From Pristionchus mayeri (lineage: Eukaryota; Nematoda; Chromadorea; Rhabditida; Neodiplogasteridae): DNA of 64,000 nucleotides. Position 1 is the stretch's first letter, and every line of letters starts with the position of its first letter. The notes beneath the pieces were generated by a model that searched no databases, was not told the origin of the DNA, and saw only the letters and a list, made by a program, of their open reading frames with translations. Location: assembly GCA_036245805.1 (NCBI GenBank), contig BTRK01000003.1, positions 26,360,685-26,424,684 on the forward strand. Direction: 5' to 3'. The position numbers and the translations under genes are program-made. Of this stretch, positions 12,217-23,931 are shown piece by piece.

Positions 12217-12483
12217 CTAAAAAAATAGCTTCGAAATTTGGGTAACTCCCTTTTCTACTCTAGCACAAACTGGTCTATCTCTCTTTCTTTTGTTGGCTAT
12301 GTCTCCATTTAGCACTACATCTAGACCAGGAATAGTAATAGTAAGCATCTCGTCCAATAATAGAAATATTTGCCCTTTCCTTCCTTCTCGTCTGATCTGT
12401 ACCACGTGGTAGGTCACTCCTCCGTCCTCCTCTGTCTCTCTCACTTTCCCGTGATCTCTCCTCTTCTCTGTCTTCCATACCAT
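12217..12483 (-). CDS. Possible single-exon small protein
   Basis: An uninterrupted minus-strand frame of 88 codons from ATG at 12483 to TAG. Its composition is protein-like (a basic N-terminus, then alternating hydrophobic and polar residues suggestive of beta strands, then a basic region) and it is not low-complexity. An in-frame stop lies just upstream of the ATG. I recognise no family and see no splice evidence, so this is only a candidate; a weaker overlapping plus-strand frame starts at 12485. Confidence 0.35.
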   Translation of the reverse strand: MVWKTEKRRDHGKVRETEEDGGVTYHVVQIRREGRKGQIFLLLDEMLTITIPGLDVVLNGDIANKRKRDRPVCARVEKGVTQISKLFF

Positions 12484-12998
12484 CGTGAGAAGTGGAGACT
12501 TCTACGTCGCAACTGACTCATTCGGACAGATTCGGTTTCTCATTTGCGAGATCTTTTCCATTCGTGGAAGGAAAGAAAAGCAGAGGATGCTCGAGACTTC
12601 TGATGACCGCTCCTTTTCCATTTTCAACACTCTAGTCCATCATAGGCTCTCATGCTTGGTTTTGTATTCAGCAGTTTTTTAATGGTATATCATAGAAGCA
12701 TTGTTTCATTGCATTTTGATTCAGCATTGTCTCTCTGCAATCTATTCACTCCAAAATATTCGAGGAACAAGGTTTAATTTCACAGACTGCAATATGCGAA
12801 CAATTTCTCCCTCCAATACTTCGATTCCTGCTGTTATTCTAAGATTTTCTCATAAGATCCATCCAAAAGACGGTCCAATGACCATATTCTCGTCAAAATA
12901 TTTGCTCGTTTCTCTGGAGAAATCTCCTCTAAATCTTGTATTTCTCATTGGATTCTCCCTCTTTCCCACGAGTCTTCTGCTACTGTTCTCAGCAATGT

Positions 12999-13852
12999 TC
13001 AGGCCTCATCCCCCATGGTTTCCTCCTTCCGAGGGTCGAATTCATCACTTCCATCCAAACATTCAAAATGCTGTGAAATGGGCATTGTAAATAATTGAGA
13101 ATTCGTTGGTGGTCCATCAAAAAGCTTTATCCTCTCTCCATTCTACGTCAAACCGCCGATTGCTGTGCTCATACTCGAGTAATGGTGCACACTGGATCTC
13201 CCTCCCTTCTTCCCAATGGCTTCGTGCCCTTTTCTGATTCCTCTCCACTTCCAACCTGGGCTTCCTTCTAGTTCGAGAATCGAATTCGAAGTTCTCTTCC
13301 CCCATTTACTCGATTCTTAATGCAATCGGAGTTCTTGCACATCTGCGAGCATTTTTACTAAAGATTTCACGACCGATTTCATGAAGTTGTGCTATCTCTC
13401 TCTCCCCTCTCTCTCGCTCCACTTACCCTTTGACTGTTGTTTCTCCCTTGGAAGGGATTTCCTTCCATTGCATCGGATCCTCTAGGGATCTCCACCCTCG
13501 CTTTCACTTTATTCACACGGGGAGACCATCTCTCCGAATTTATTTTAGGGCTCTCGAGAATGGAAAAGAAGAGGGATTCGTTCTCCTATTTGGGAGTCTC
13601 ATCGTCTGAGAGGAGTAGATATTCCATTGCCTTCCCTCCTCCTTATGATTAGCCGAATGAGGAATTACTCCTTCTATTCGACATGTGCTGAGACAGTTGA
13701 GAGAGAACGGAAGAGGCTGAAGATTCTCCATTTGGATCTCCATCTCATCATTGTCTTCATTGTCTTCTTTCCTTTCTCATTCACCATTTCGCCCACTTTT
13801 TCCTTCTGCATTGTGATAAAACGTGCGCCAGTCCTCACACTCGTCCGAATCT
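12999..13852 (-). CDS. Unknown charged protein, incomplete model
   Basis: Minus-strand exons 13585-13427, 13342-13310, 13264-13175 and 13070-12999 all begin and end in phase 0 and give a continuous polar protein ending in an acidic tail and TGA at 13001-12999. Upstream, 13852-13785 and 13743-13709 (or to 13669) also look coding (Asp/Glu-rich then Ser-rich) but the junction into 13585 is unsettled: one choice runs through a TAG, the other uses a poor donor. Two Cys in the 11-codon exon and two in the next could be metal ligands, but I see no known domain. Plus-strand hydrophobic frames over the same DNA are interpreted as shadows. Because the strand is purine-rich, several frames stay open and the details are uncertain. 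Confidence 0.4.
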
Positions 13853-14294
13853 CTGATTTTTTTCTCTGAGCACTATTTTAGTCCGTAGTACAGTGCTCCA
13901 TCCTCCTCGAGTGCTCCATCCTCACACGATAGTCCAACATCATTTCAGCCGACTCCGACCATCCCCTGTCCACTCTCCCCCCCTCTCCCTCCCCCTCAAG
14001 GGGGGATAACTCGTCTACTGCGAACCTCCTCTCTTGATCCACTCATCGTCCATTGCATATCCACGCTGTCTTCGTAATCTCGTTAGAGGCGTAGTCTAAA
14101 TCCAGACTTGTTGATATTGCTGTATGTTGTTCCGACTCTCGCTTCGTCCTCTCTTTTTTCTCGATAGACCGGATGCTCTCTGATTTCGAGCCCATTCAAT
14201 CCCACCCCCGGAGCATCCAGCCTAATTCGCAACTCTTTCCTATTCCCTAATTTACGAGAAGATCTTCGAATCCTCCGTAGAATGTGAAGGACAT

Positions 14295-14367
14295 GGTCTT
14301 GTGGTGTAGTGGTTATCACGTCTGCTTCACACGCAGAAGGTCGCCGGTTCGATCCCGGCCAAGACCT
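14295..14367 (+). tRNA. tRNA-Val (anticodon CAC)
   Basis: A 73-base cloverleaf. The acceptor stem GGTCTTG pairs with CAAGACC, the anticodon stem CTGC/GCAG closes loop TTCACAC (anticodon CAC), and the T arm has GGTTCGATCCC. There is no intron. A T5 run starts at the discriminator position, a Pol III terminator. A decayed relative lies 2.1 kb away on the other strand. Confidence 0.97.
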
Positions 14368-14827
14368 TTTTGATGTTATTCACATTCTCTTTGTTTTTTC
14401 TTTGCTGCAATTCGAGGAGCTCTGAGAAAATGAAGGTGTATTTCGTCTTTGGGAGGGGTCCTCACCCTAGATGAATAAGGAATTGAGAGAGATTTCATAG
14501 GAAACACTGACCTCTATCTTTGAATGACTAATTCATCGATCGATACAAGATCTGACGATAGCATTCGTCCCTTCCCAAACTTCTCCTTAATTTCTGCCTC
14601 ATTGTTGTATTGGTACTCCTCATCCGACGAGATCACTCCTCACAGTGATTCGATGCCTTCTCGATTCATGTCTCATCATCTCATCTGTCCATCATTCCTT
14701 CCTCTGGAAGGGGAGAGTATCCCTCTCTCTTCCACATTTCGCATGCTATTTCCTCCAAAAAAGAGTCAGCTGCCATAATTCCGTTGGCCCGAATTCGGGC
14801 CTCGTTTTGTTCTCGTGCTGATTTGTT

Positions 14828-15257
14828 ATGACCAGACAGGCTGACCATAGAGACTTGCAACGGAATCGAATCAAACTGGTCTGCTCATGCTCAAACTCAC
14901 CCATTCTCACCCTATCTTTCACGTTTCTTTTTCGCCGTGCATCACATCATTTCAACCGCGTTGATTTCGCAGGTGCAAACATTTAATTTATCAGTGAGCG
15001 ATTTCGAGAACTGGCGATCCAGAATTCGGTCGACTTTTGGTTGGAAGAGAGAAATGGGCAACGAAGGGTCGACTCTCATTCGGAAACTGGGGAAGAAGAA
15101 TGGAAGGAACAAAGAGAAGACCATCGAAATATGCAATAAGAGGTACTAATCAAATCCCTTGATTAGAAGAGAGGAGAAGACTTCAATGGAATATTCTCGG
15201 GAATATGATTCTTTTTCTCATCTTCTTCACAGCAAGAAAGAAAAGCTGAAGAAGTAG
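14828..15257 (+). CDS. Small basic protein, unknown
   Basis: Three exons (14828-14878, 14973-15142, 15233-15257) join in phase to 80 residues. Donors are GTCTGC and GTACTA; acceptors are TTTCGCAG and TTCACAG. The protein is strongly basic, with a central WRSRIRSTFGWKR segment and a Lys-rich C-terminus (KKEKLKK) that could be a nuclear or RNA-binding tail. I do not recognise it. A protein-like minus-strand open frame overlaps exon 1 (about 14676-14850) but lacks a workable continuation, so I prefer the plus-strand model. Confidence 0.5.
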
Positions 15258-16827
15258 TTGAAATTGGAGACCATTTCGTACCAAACGCACACGGTGATTT
15301 AGCAGCTTCTCCCCCTTCCTCGATAGATCTTCAATAGTTTCACTTTTCCCTTTCCACATCCGTCTACTTTTTCCAATTGAGTTCTCTCCTACTCCTCCCC
15401 AAATTGGGATAATCTCATTTCTCTGAGAACTGACGTCTTCGCAGAGGGTCTATTTCCATTGTTTTCCTACTCTCAAAACATCTCCTCTCTCCAGAGTGTC
15501 CAATCCAATCCAATCAATCGATCTCCTTCCATTTCTTCCTTCTTCTCTTCATCTCCATTTCGATCTTCTGACTTCTCTTCTCTTTCCCATCTCTGACGTC
15601 TCTCCATTATTCAGTTACCGTAGGGGAAACACGAGGTCCATTCACTCCCTTTCGCCCTCTTCAATGACTCTTTCCATACCATTTCTGATGTCATCCCTCC
15701 TTATTCCCCATTCTTCCTTCCATGTTTTGATTCCTCCTTTCAATCAAACTTCAGTTCTCTCTCTTCAAGTGATCATCTCTCTTCTTTTCTTCAGGCTCAT
15801 TTTTTCATCATCTCTCTTTCCCACGTGCATTTTCGCTGCCGTAACTTTAGTATTGCCTTAGTAAATTCCCTCGATTCTTTCGCTTCTCCAACATCTCGAG
15901 CTATAAAGTGGACACGCTTCAACCCATCACCCCCACCCTCTAATTTCGACCTTATTTGGATGTCGTCCTGTGAAAAGATCCTCCTTCCTTCCATCCTCTT
16001 CTTCCCTTCTCAATCCATGCTGCTCTTCTTATTTTCGTGTTCCGCCGATTACTCTCTACACCCTCGCACTAATTGCATAGAGTCGCGCATCTATCCTAAT
16101 CGGAGAGCAAGATCTAATTGAGAGAGAGGGGGAGAGAGAGAGAGACTGTCTGGTGTCGTATAGTAGTGAGAAGGACTCTGCGTGCAAGAAGGAGGGAGGG
16201 CAGACGAAGGACAGGACTAAATCAGTGAAGGGTGCGACTTTCGTGAGAGATCGTCGTCTTTCGATGCTCATTCTTTTCTCTTCTCTTCTCTTCTCTGGTG
16301 GATCTCCCGTAGAACCACTCCAGAACACCCAACTCAATTACTAGTCGCTGTAAGAAATCACCAAAGCTTCCTGTGAGCAAATTTGAGAAAACATAAATCT
16401 TGAGATTTTTCTGTGAATACTCCAAGCAAAATCGGTGATCCCTTCCAATCTTTCAGAATTTTGTTGCTGTTTGCAGCAACGTTAAAAATGTTGAACCAAT
16501 TTTTCGAATGGTTATCAGCCAATCGCCACACAGGGCTTTGCTTCCTGGAGTGTTTTGAATTGATGAATAGACAGTTCACTTATGTTATTTGCTCTGTATT
16601 TGAGAGCTTTCTTCTAATCATTTTTTATTCCATCTTGTCTCAATCTTCTCGAAATACAGTGTGAGAAAACAAGATCTAATGAGCCATGGACAGGCCCTTT
16701 TCGAAATCTCCCCCCCCCCTCCTCCTTCCCTCTTCCTCCCCTCCTTCTCCTCTTTCGATCTGCCCATTTCTCACATCTCCTACACCCTTCTACCATTTCT
16801 CCCTCCTCCTCCCCTCTTTCTGCAGTC
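15258..16827. other. No supported gene
   Basis: Pyrimidine-rich plus strand with serine/leucine-rich open frames (for example 15496-15861) and a hydrophobic frame at 16413-16664, none with splice support. The last part is the upstream region of the globin gene, ending in a CTGCAG acceptor at 16825 directly before its start codon. Confidence 0.4.
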
Positions 16828-19800
16828 ATGTTGTGAGTCGATTACGGTACAGAGAGTGCATAGATACGGTAGGAATGGGGGGAAGGGCCTGCAATGGCTC
16901 ATTAGCTCCTTTTTTGGACACGTAGTGATTCTGGATAATTGACTGAGTTGCAGTGAGACAGTCGTCGTTCCGATCTACAAGAAGAAGGCGAGACGAGTCT
17001 CCTCCACCAACCGATTCGCCAGGTTTGATTCATTCCTTGATTGATCACGAAGACAGAGGAGGGTCGTAGAAGACGAAATGATAGCAAATCGAATGGAGAG
17101 AAGAGGAGGGTTTCTTCTGTTTATCGAGTTCCGAATCTCAGCTGCTTCCTATTTATTCGGAAGAGTGATCCACTCGTGAATAATTCCGATCGCTCACCCA
17201 CTCATCTTCCCTTCAATCTCTCTCTCTTCTTCTCCCTTCCTTCTCTCAACAATCTCCATTCTTACGCCGCATTTTCGACATTGAGCTCATCTCAGTCGAA
17301 TAATTAGCCTGTTTTCGGGCCCATCCCTCTCTCTCTCTCTCTCCGTCTCATTGTCGTTCGAGAATGAGACATAGGCTGTGTGACATAGGACGGGAGAAAG
17401 GAGATGTCGATCGAATCTGAGGATGAAATGGGAATGAGGAGTCTATTCCTTGTACTGAGACACGCAATGTAGACTGAGGATGGCGAGAGAGGGGAAAGGG
17501 CAGGTTGAGAATGGGGGAGGGGGGAGGGTATCCTTCTGTGGATGGTTAATCTCAGCGGAGTGCTGGTGTCCTTCCCTCCCTCACCCGATTATTCGATGCT
17601 GCTAGTCGATTCTCATTCCATTACAAGGGAAGAGAAGAAGTACGAGCAGGTCAAGAGAACAGAGATTGAATGGATGACGGTCACTGATGAACAATCCCCG
17701 ACCATTCAACAAGGAAGTCCTCCTTCCCTCCCTTCATCCCCTCCTATTATGATAATTAAACAAATTGCAGCGCCCAGCAAATCGCGTGCGAGAAGAGACA
17801 GCAGGCAGTGGCTGCAGCCTCCCCCGGTACTCCCACTCCTTCCCCCTTTCCCCTCTCCCTCCTTCCCACCTTCCTCCTTCCTCTCCTCCCCCTTCCTCCC
17901 TGTAAACACCTCTCTCTCCCTCAGGTACTCCTCCACCCTCCCATCGTCCTCTTCTTCGTTCCATCGCTTCTTCTCCCGATATGAAGGTGAGTGATTGGGG
18001 GGGACACGATGAACTCCCTCGACGTTTCCCCATGAGGAGATTCGAGGAAATGAGCTCTCAAGTATTTCTGCTCCTTCTTTCCTTCCTCAATTACCACTAC
18101 TCTATAAAAACGACTACTGCGCTTCTCAATTATCCCTCGTAATCTGACACCGTATCTCCTCTCTCTCTCTTCGTATCGTATGCAGCGCCTTAAATCAGCG
18201 AGGGCCGTTTCCCTAACGATAGCCGGAACCGGGCGGCGTCTCCTAAATGCCGGCTCCGATGCTCATTATGCTTCTGCTGCAGCTCCATTTCGCTCATTTT
18301 CGTCTATCCGTCTCCTCTTCTTCCTCCCCCAATTTGTATCCATTCCCAGAACTAACGAAGACTGAGGGAGAAGCACTCTCACACACGTGCAACCCAGTGC
18401 AACTCTCTCTCATTTACCACTTTCCTCTCTACCGTAACCTTCCCTTCTTCCCTTCAGGACGCTCGTCGTTCATCCATCTCTTCCCGTTCTCCACTCGCGG
18501 GAACTCCTCCCGTAGGCACTCCCACTGGATCCAGTAGTCTGCTCGTACCCAATCAGGTACTGTATCTACCGTAACCCGAGGTACTGTATTCCATAGCATC
18601 GTGCTGAATATAGTGAGTTTGGTTGCATATGTGATCTCTTAAGTGAGAGGGGCGAAGTTTGCTTCTCTCTAACTCAGTTGTCGATCACAGAATAGGGGCT
18701 AAACTCGGGGAGAATCCGCTCTTCGAAGAGTGGGAGGGAGCCTCTCTGATCTCTCTCTTCTCAGTAGGGATTGAGGGGGAGACAAGGGGGGACACGGTCA
18801 GATGGAGGGGGAGTTATTCTATTCTCTCTCTCTCTTCAGGGCAAAGATCGTCGTCGTTCTCGTTCTCTCTGTCAGAGTACCATGCAATCCGATGTCCAGG
18901 CAAGTCATTTCCTCCCTTCCATAATTTACACTAAATTAGAATAAACTGCTCATCTGCAGTCTAGTTATTGTTCCCTCTAATCATCACTTGAATGGGTTCC
19001 TCTCACATTCGACTGCCTATTCTCCGTACACATGCACCAATTCCACGTGCCCATTCCCTGGTTCCTCATTCTCGTTCCGCTTTCGTGGTGAACAAGTCCG
19101 ATGTTTCTCAAATTGCAGAAAGCGATACACGCAATGGGGAAAAACTCCATTAGTTGCAATTGTATCTGTCTATTTCGCACGGATAGAGGGGGAAGTAGGA
19201 GGGGGGAGATGGAATGGATCTGTGGACTCTGCCAGTCTGATTGAGAGATGATTCCATTTGGGGGGTGGAGGAACGTCCGACTGACGACTGCAACAGACCA
19301 GCACTCCCACTCACTACTGTGCAGAAAGAGAGGGGGTGAAGGGAATCAGTCTGACTCGACTGAGATATCCTTGTGAATATCACGTTCCACATTTCACTAA
19401 ATAAATAGTCGAGGAATGAATAGATATGCGCATTGTATCCACCCATCTTTCCCCTCTCTACCAGTTCCTTCCCCTGCAGGAAGTGGTGGCCAAGCACTCC
19501 TCTGGGGGATCTCGCAAGTCCTCCTCGGCCGGTCTCGTTCCGCAACTCAATCGACTGCGGATACAGCAGTGCTACAAATCAGCCAAGTAAGTCATTTCAG
19601 TCTACTCGCCCACTCTTTTTGAGAAGAAAACTCGATTGTCTCCCTCCCTTTTCTGTCTTTAGAATCATCCCTGAAACACTGAATCAGCTGAGTTGCAAGA
19701 AAATGAAAGAGATGTGACTCTTTGAGGCCTTCGATGGGCGAGATGATCATGAAGAGAGCATCGGCCTCTCGATCTGACTTCCGTGGCTTCCTTTACAATC

Positions 19801-20489
19801 TCGAGGAGGATCAGGTACCTCCATCCTCTCTCCTCTCTATCGATCGATTCTCTTCCAGCTGACGCAGCTCTCCGAGTCGACGTACGTCCTCATCACTGAT
19901 GCAGTCGAGAACATCGAGAGATCTGAGAAGGTGAGGGAGGGGCAACCAAGGGCATCCAGTCGAGTCTCTTCTCCATCCATCGCAATCCCCTGCAGGTGCT
20001 AGCTCACGCCTCTCGATACGGGGAGTCCTTCGTGGCCCTTTGTCCCCTCGGCTTCCGTCCCGATCTCTTCTCAGGCGAGTCCCCCCTCTCTAATCCACTC
20101 TATCGCCCTCTTTCAGTACTGGCAGATGCAGCCATTGCAGAGTGTGTGAGACTCGATGGAGGAGCACACAAACGGTGAGAGAAGACCTACCCCCCTCCCT
20201 CTCCCTCATCCCCTCCTTCTCCAGATGCGAAACTCTCCTCGCATGGTCTCAACTCTTCGCAGCCATTTTCTCCTCGGTCAGAGATGGATACTATCAAAGG
20301 GTATGAACAATCGTTGACATTATCAACTCGATGGAATCTGAATCATTTCGTCGTCTTCAGATTCGCTACCAACGTCGTTCGTCCCTCCCTCAGTATGCTG
20401 CAGCTGTCGTACGGCAGCAATCGATCGAGAACTCGAATCCCAACTCGAGAAGGTCGAGCAGTCGATGCAGCCAAGAGAAGGAAGAATGA
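16828..20489 (+). CDS. Globin with long N-terminal extension
   Basis: Fourteen exons give 369 residues: 16828-16832, 16954-17022, 17771-17826, 17925-17986, 18186-18335, 18458-18556, 18840-18899, 19480-19586, 19727-19814, 19859-19930, 19996-20074, 20117-20174, 20225-20300, 20361-20489. The first coding exon is only ATGTT, placed just after a CTGCAG that may be a spliced-leader acceptor. Residues 1 to about 180 are a Ser/Pro/Arg-rich extension. The globin fold follows: LRIQQCYKSAK (A helix), a B-to-E region, LAHASRYGESF with a His that is the likely proximal haem ligand, GFRPDLF, and the G/H region ETLLAWSQLF and RDGYYQR typical of nematode globins. It should bind haem for O2 sensing or redox roles rather than bulk transport (inference). 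Two introns use GC donors (18900 and 20075) and exon 9 uses a TTTGAG acceptor. Exon 5's end is the least certain. Confidence 0.9.
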
Positions 20490-21001
20490 CCTACTACCGT
20501 ATCCACTTGCTACAGTATCTCCCTTGATCTCTTCATTGCCCTATGATTTCCCTCTTCCATCGGTGATCTTTGATCTTTGCCCGTTTCTTCTCTCTGTCGG
20601 CCATATCGCTCCGTCTATTGTATAAAAGGCTGAGAAGTCGAGCGAATTAGACTCAAACTATATTTGTTCATTCTATTTGTTCTGTATAAAGCAGTTCGCT
20701 CTGGCTCCCATTTGAAATCTGGCTCATCCTTTAAATAAAAATTTTTATGAACGCATAACTCTTTTACATTTTGGACACATTTTAAAAACAGACTCAACAA
20801 TATACGTCATTTCCTGTTATATTTCATATTTCATTTCCATCACAATGAATGGGTTCGGAATACATCAAATCGAGATAACAATAAATATTTATCATAAAAC
20901 TTCAACAGTGCACATCAAAACAACAATAGAACAAGATGGTGATCTCGAGGGGAGGATAGGAGATGAAAGGAATTCTTCCCTAGAAGTACTCTCTGTTCTA
21001 C
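20490..21001. other. Gap between convergent genes
   Basis: AT-rich 3' flanks of the globin gene and of the minus-strand zinc-finger gene. Contains one TTTGATC-type repeat near 20567. No exon seen. Confidence 0.5.
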
Positions 21002-22226
21002 TCAATCGGAGAGAATCTTGCGGAGAGAGAAACGAAGACCGTCACACTGTGAATGTGAGATGAGCTTTTAAAAATTATTTTGATATTGATAACTCGGTAT
21101 ACTATCGATCGCAAAATCTATATTCAACCACATATTAATTTAATAGGAGATATATAAAATTAAAACACTGATATGATAGTAATCTAACCTTCTCCTTGTG
21201 GCCGGGGTTGCTACTGTGAGAGCGGAACTCCAGGCCGCATCCACACACCACAGAGATTCCGTTCTCAATCCAAATCGTTTTCAATCGAATCGAAAACCAA
21301 TCTAACATGTGTTTTAAAAATAAATGTACCTTAATAAGAGTAGATTTATGCATAACCTTGAGATGACCTGTATACCCGATTGGAGTAGACGGAAATATCT
21401 AAAAAAAGTAGAAATACATGAAGAAAGTTATTATCAAAATTAGAAAAAAAATGAATTGTGTACAGGTCACTCACATCACAGAGCACGCACTTGGGAGTCT
21501 TCTGAAATGAATTCTATCGAAGTATTTTGACTAACAATTCGAGTACCTTCTTCTTATCACTCTCCTTCTTCATTCCATCCTTCGCCTTCACCATCCCCTT
21601 CTTCTCTTTCTTCTCCTTCTTCTTATCATTCCCAATCGGCCCTCCTCCCTTTCTGATCACGGTGAAGTTGCAGAAATCCCCTGGCAGCTTCAACAATGCC
21701 TTGCAGGGTAAATGCGAATGCTTCTTCTCTCACCGTGCATTTGTGCGATCCCCTTAGAGATTCGTTGCCACACTCACAGCGGAGGAGCACGCCCACCTGA
21801 TCAGAAAATTCATCGTAATTCAATCAATATTGTGTCAAGATTCAACCCCATTCAAATGCCTGAGAGAATGAACCTCAGCAGGAGTGAGCGAATGCTTGTC
21901 TCTCAGATGAGAATTCCAGCCAGTAATTGATCTTGTACGAAGCTGTAATTTAATTCAAGTGATAAGCGGAATATAAAATCCCGCCGGCAATGAAAAGGCG
22001 AACTTCGCATTTGGGGCAATTGAGATCCTTCCCACTAGTGTAGTGCGTATTCCTCTTCTTCTTTTGATGCTTTTCGACTGCCTGGGAAGAATAAAGACAC
22101 AAGTTTAACGAAGAATACTGTTATCCACTCTGGCAGAGATGGAATGCGATGGAAGACTACCTTTATCTGCTCATTCGAGTCTTCACTCTCTCCCATTTCC
22201 CCTTCCCGATTCTCGTTACCGAACAT
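21002..22226 (-). CDS. C2H2-like zinc-finger protein
   Basis: Nine phase-0 exons (22226-22161, 22081-22004, 21942-21874, 21796-21734, 21699-21547, 21501-21475, 21398-21330, 21263-21189, 21046-21002) give 214 residues. Two similar modules are visible: a finger CPKC...HLRDKH followed by a CECG...H..C knot, and later CVLC...HLKVMH followed by CGCG...H with a C-terminal Cys. They are joined by a Lys-rich linker (about residues 110 to 140). This suggests a nuclear nucleic-acid-binding protein; the target is unknown. The ATG directly follows TTTTTCAG, and the stop of the upstream same-strand gene lies only 31 bp away, as in a trans-spliced pair. The acceptor of exon 8 is ATTGAG. Every junction keeps frame. 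Confidence 0.8.
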
Positions 22227-22257
22227 CTGAAAAACATTATTTGTTTCCTCCTAATCC

Positions 22258-23405
22258 TTACGTCGAAAGTTCATCTCCGTTTTCTGCTTTTGCCTCCTCA
22301 ACGAATAAATCAATAGACTTGAATATCAAAGAACGAACCATATCATCATTTGTCTCCTCCTGCTTCATCATCAGATTCCACGCATCGATTCCCGAATTCT
22401 GATATAAATATTTAGAATAGAGAGCCAGGAAGAATGCTCACATCGTATTCATCGAATAGTTCGACCTTTGGAAGAAGGAGATTGGCCATCTCATAAAAGG
22501 GATCAGCCATCTAAACGATTATTCCATTTGCAATATCCATTCAAGTACTACTCGACCACCCCCTGATCATCCAGTGATTCATCTCGCTCCTGCTGACCAT
22601 CAAAAGAATCATTCGTAAGGAGGAGAGGCTCCATCATACCAGTCGAATCCTCAATCGATTATTTATAATAAGCCAATTTATAAAAAAAAACAGGATAAAA
22701 ACGAGTTACTTCTTCATCCTGAGTGAATCCCATCATTGAATTCCTCGCTCCTTTCATTTTCATGAGGAGAACGTGGATGCATTCCACCAGACCATACGTC
22801 AGATTACGAACCGTTTCATCCCTGCCACCAATTTAGTTTCGTCTTGCAAGGCCAAAAGGAGTGTATCTAACGAGGCACCATTCCCACTTCAGCCAAGTAG
22901 AGAGAGAGGGGATATGGGCAGCTCACTTGTTTTCATCGCGATGGAAGGAGAAGAGACGTTCGTGATTGAGAGCAGAAATTGCACGATCAACTCGCTAGAA
23001 ATGAAGTATCATAAGTTGGCACATATGGAATATATCTAAAGTTGAATTAGTAATTCTCCAAATACCCTCAGTAATTCTCACTAATACGGTTTCCTAAACG
23101 AACACTGGGATCGGCCTCGTCGTTGAGAAATACTGCGATAGTCTCGATGGTCTTCGAGATCACTGGAGCCTGCATGTCATTCGACATCACTGCATCACTC
23201 TGCAAATTACGAAGGCATGCAACCTTACTAAATGCTTCTCCACCAGAATAATCCTTGACTAATGGATAAATAATAATCTGAATATATCTTATATACATAT
23301 AAATTCATATATTTTGTCAGGAAAGCAGGATGCACGGATCAAAACACAGAGTGAACATATTACCTTAACTTTCCACGTTTCGACGATTGACGATGCGCGT
23401 TCCAT
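22258..23405 (-). CDS. Unknown acidic protein upstream of zinc-finger gene
   Basis: Seven exons (23405-23364, 23277-23104, 22994-22927, 22821-22710, 22649-22560, 22510-22442, 22398-22258) give 231 residues ending in TAA at 22260-22258. The N-terminal half looks helical and globular; the C-terminal half has several acidic, Leu/Met-rich segments. No family recognised. Alternatively it is the N-terminal part of the zinc-finger gene below: the last exon could end at a GTAAGG donor overlapping the stop, but that shifts the next exon out of frame, so I keep two genes. The donor of exon 2 (GTTCGT) and the acceptor of exon 5 (ATTGAG) are unusual. Confidence 0.6.
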
Positions 23406-23931
23406 TACTAAATTAAGTACATAAGAAACATTAAAATGCAAACGATAAAGTAATCAAGCCGTAGTCAGTCCACAGTATGTAATTCATAGCGTCAACTGAG
23501 AATAATCAGTACTTTATTGGATGAAAATGCACATACACTTGTGTACACAAGTGGACATTCAAGTACTAATTATATGCAGGGTACAACCATTAGCAGTCGA
23601 ATAACTCGAGTAATTAGCAGGTTCATAGGGTGAAATGTGTACAAAACATAATAGCGAAAGACTTCTTACAATCCCTCATTGAGAGAGGATGGCAAGGAAT
23701 GGGTGGTTTCCTTGCCATCGCACTCTCGCACACTCAATCTTCTGTCCAAAATTGATAAAACCTATTGAGAGTTGAACACAGGATAAATTATAAATAGATA
23801 CACCGACACATAAACGTATTAATTCGATAATATAAAGCCGTATTCACTCGCAATTGTATGTTCATCCGGGGGCAACGAAAGGGGACACGAATCGATGGAT
23901 GACAAGTACCGTAGTCTCGAGCATAATACCC
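23406..23931. other. Intergenic
   Basis: AT-rich, between the E2 gene's 3' end and the next minus-strand gene start. No exon seen. Confidence 0.5.

Noticed and set aside
13437..13869. Plus-strand hydrophobic frames resembling receptor transmembrane segments
   Set aside because: The same DNA on the minus strand gives a chain of phase-compatible exons; CT-rich DNA easily gives Leu/Phe/Ser frames.
16413..16664. 83-codon hydrophobic plus-strand frame
   Set aside because: No splice support, no start context, and an equally open minus-strand frame over the same DNA.
17542..17994. 150-codon plus-strand open frame
   Set aside because: It overlaps a globin intron and two small exons in a different frame. 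The globin frame is confirmed by phase at every junction, so this frame is chance.
19716..19735. Apparent stop and new ATG within the globin gene, suggesting two genes
   Set aside because: Using a TTTGAG acceptor at 19726 restores a continuous globin sequence, so the stop lies in an intron.
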